Under the pieces are notes generated by a model. It was not told the DNA's origin. It did not search any database and saw only the letters and a program-made list of their open reading frames with translations. DNA of 64,000 bases from Cohnella thailandensis (lineage in GTDB: Bacteria > Bacillota > Bacilli > Paenibacillales > Paenibacillaceae), in contig NZ_JACJVQ010000014.1 in assembly GCF_014212135.1 (NCBI RefSeq), positions 124,001 through 188,000 on the forward strand, given 5' to 3'. The translations under genes were made by a program, and so were the position numbers. Of the stretch, positions 62,917 to 64,000 are shown piece by piece; within the stretch, counting starts at the first letter, position 1; each line of letters starts with the position of its first letter.

Positions 62917-62996
62917 TCCCAGGCGAACGGTCCGTTCCTCCCGCATGCTCCCTCGTGGTTCATTCCACTTAGCTTCGCCAGTCACATGCGGGGTTT
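62917..62996 (-). promoter_or_regulatory. ZTP (pfl) riboswitch aptamer upstream of folD-fchA
   Basis: Minus strand: P1 arms CCCGCATG and CATGCGGG enclose the conserved 'GTGACTGGCGAA' and a GTGG-AATGAA-CCAC hairpin with 'GAGGGAGC'. The 3' domain has 'CCGTTCGCCTGGG', matching the pfl consensus 'CGCCTGGG'. ZTP signals a shortage of 10-formyl-THF. Binding should prevent the following terminator and switch on folD-fchA, which is the known logic for this RNA class. Confidence 0.85.
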
Positions 62997-63005
62997 ATTT
63001 CCTCC

Positions 63006-63034
63006 ATCTTAGCAGAGAATCGCTTATCGTCCAA
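63006..63034 (-). promoter_or_regulatory. SigA promoter of the folD-fchA transcript
   Basis: Minus strand TTGGAC (63029-63034), a 17-base spacer and TAAGAT (63006-63011). The start point would be near 62999, just before the riboswitch aptamer. Confidence 0.7.
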
Positions 63035-63164
63035 CCCCATCTTTGCCCGCTGCGCTAGACGATAATCTCCCTACGCCGGACATTTCTATCCCTCCTGCCT
63101 TCCCGGGCTTCCGATATGATGAGAGTGAAGTTGACAGAACAGGGCTCGCCGGGAGGGGTAAACC

Positions 63165-64000
63165 GTGTACAAAGTCATTATCGTGGACGACGAATCGGTG
63201 GTCAGGGAAGGACTTCGCCGGACGATTCCGTGGAACGGGCACGGCTTCGAGCTGATCGGGGACTACGAGAACGGGCGGGACGCTTGGGAAGCGATCGAGG
63301 CCTCCAAGCCGGACCTCATCATATCCGACATCAGCATGCCCTTCATGGACGGACTGGAGCTGGCAAGGCTTGTATCGACCAACTATCCGTATATGAAAAT
63401 GATCATCCTGACCGGGTACGATCAGTTCGAATACGCCCAGCAAGCGATCCGGCTCAAGGTGACGGACTTCATCCTGAAGCCGATCACAGCCAGGGAGATG
63501 AGGGAGCTGCTCGATAAGGTCCGTCTCGAGATGGACGAAGAGACGAGACGACGCGAGGATCTCGGACGATTGCGCCATCAGCTCCATCAGAGCTTGCCGC
63601 TTCTAAGGGAGAGATTCCTGGAGCGGCTCGTCGTTCTTGGGCTTGGACGGCCGGAGATCGAGGATCGCTTTTCCTTTTTCGGCCTGTCCGCTCTGACCCC
63701 GCCTTTCCTTGTGATGCTGGCGGACATCGATGACTTCGGCGAGCGCGAGGAGTGGATGGACGACGTCCACGATGCGGAGTTTTTTCGTTTCGCCGCTTTT
63801 AATATTTTCGAAGAGGTGGCGCGGGGGCGATCGGACGCTCTCTTGTTTCGCACCCGCGAGGAGCGTCTCGTCGTCGTCCTCCACGGAGCGGAGGAAGAGG
63901 ACGAGCTTTACGTTCGGGCGTACGGCATGGCGGAGGAAGCGAGGCACCATGTCGAGAAATATTTGCGGTTCACGGTGACGATCGGCATCGGAAGGGCCTG
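63165..64000 (+). CDS. YesN-like response regulator, N-terminal part (3' truncated by window)
   Basis: The visible 278 codons start with a receiver domain: acidic pair Asp8/Asp9, phosphoacceptor Asp55 in 'LIISDISMPFMDG', and a Lys in 'DFILKPI'. A long middle part follows ('RFTVTIGIGRA' at the end, a GGDEF-like degenerate sensor region typical of YesN regulators). An AraC-type DNA-binding domain is expected past base 64000. The start is GTG with GGGAGGGG six bases upstream. Such regulators usually work with a YesM-like sensor kinase and control sugar transport genes; these would lie to the right. It faces away from folD. Confidence 0.82.
   Translation, partial: MYKVIIVDDESVVREGLRRTIPWNGHGFELIGDYENGRDAWEAIEASKPDLIISDISMPFMDGLELARLVSTNYPYMKMIILTGYDQFEYAQQAIRLKVTDFILKPITAREMRELLDKVRLEMDEETRRREDLGRLRHQLHQSLPLLRERFLERLVVLGLGRPEIEDRFSFFGLSALTPPFLVMLADIDDFGEREEWMDDVHDAEFFRFAAFNIFEEVARGRSDALLFRTREERLVVVLHGAEEEDELYVRAYGMAEEARHHVEKYLRFTVTIGIGRA

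Overview
The window looks like the chromosome of a high-GC, spore-forming Paenibacillaceae member (Cohnella/Paenibacillus type). Evidence: strong AGGAGG ribosome sites, SLH-anchored surface proteins with Big_2 and cadherin-like repeats, YesN/AraC regulators beside Lpl-type sugar ABC transporters, CcpA cre sites, and FolD/FchA under a ZTP riboswitch. This is inference from gene content; no rRNA or tRNA gene is present.

Layout. 1-4.8 kb: end of an NmrA-like oxidoreductase, a DrrAB-type ABC exporter whose ATPase is broken by one in-frame TAA, an AlkD-like repair protein, a DUF1444 protein and a Uma2-family protein. 5-10 kb, minus strand: acyl-CoA synthetase, M29 aminopeptidase, chemoreceptor. 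10-17 kb: a STAND ATPase regulator divergent from a 1473-residue SLH protein with five 270-bp Big_2 repeats. 17-21.5 kb: DJ-1/PfpI protein, then LysR, SDR and MarR genes facing a TetR-SRPBCC-VOC operon; the MarR and TetR genes each have a palindromic operator. 22-33 kb: an ArsR-type regulator, a cre-controlled sugar ABC operon with an acyltransferase, a sialidase-fold hydrolase, a GH2 hydrolase and a LytS-like kinase with its response regulator. 33-38 kb: a 1488-residue protein with nine 306-bp cadherin-like repeats, a lipobox and SLH domains. 38-43.6 kb: VOC and LysM proteins, a flavin monooxygenase divergent from metNIQ, another VOC protein. 43.8-60 kb: a polysaccharide locus (heparinase-like protein, two paralogous binding proteins, two permeases, nitrilase, membrane-bound AraC regulator, beta-helix protein). 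60-64 kb: DUF402 protein, repeat arrays, fchA-folD with ZTP riboswitch, and the start of a YesN-like regulator.

How the genes work together. Two carbohydrate loci (about 22-33 kb and 43.8-60 kb) combine extracellular or cytoplasmic glycan-cleaving enzymes, lipoprotein-dependent ABC uptake and dedicated sensors. In the second locus a 21-bp motif, AAAGT-N7-TTGCACTTT, occurs upstream of the transporter operon, the AraC regulator and the beta-helix gene, which suggests a small regulon.

The most unusual signal is non-coding. Three intergenic arrays (21.6, 60.6 and 61.1 kb) have an exact or near-exact 51-bp period, and each unit carries an inverted repeat. The palindrome sequence differs between arrays, and within the 21.6 kb array from unit to unit. 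Two further intergenic regions (4.9 and 46.7 kb) share a 17-bp hairpin sequence and show looser 50- to 61-bp spacing. I do not recognise these as a described element.
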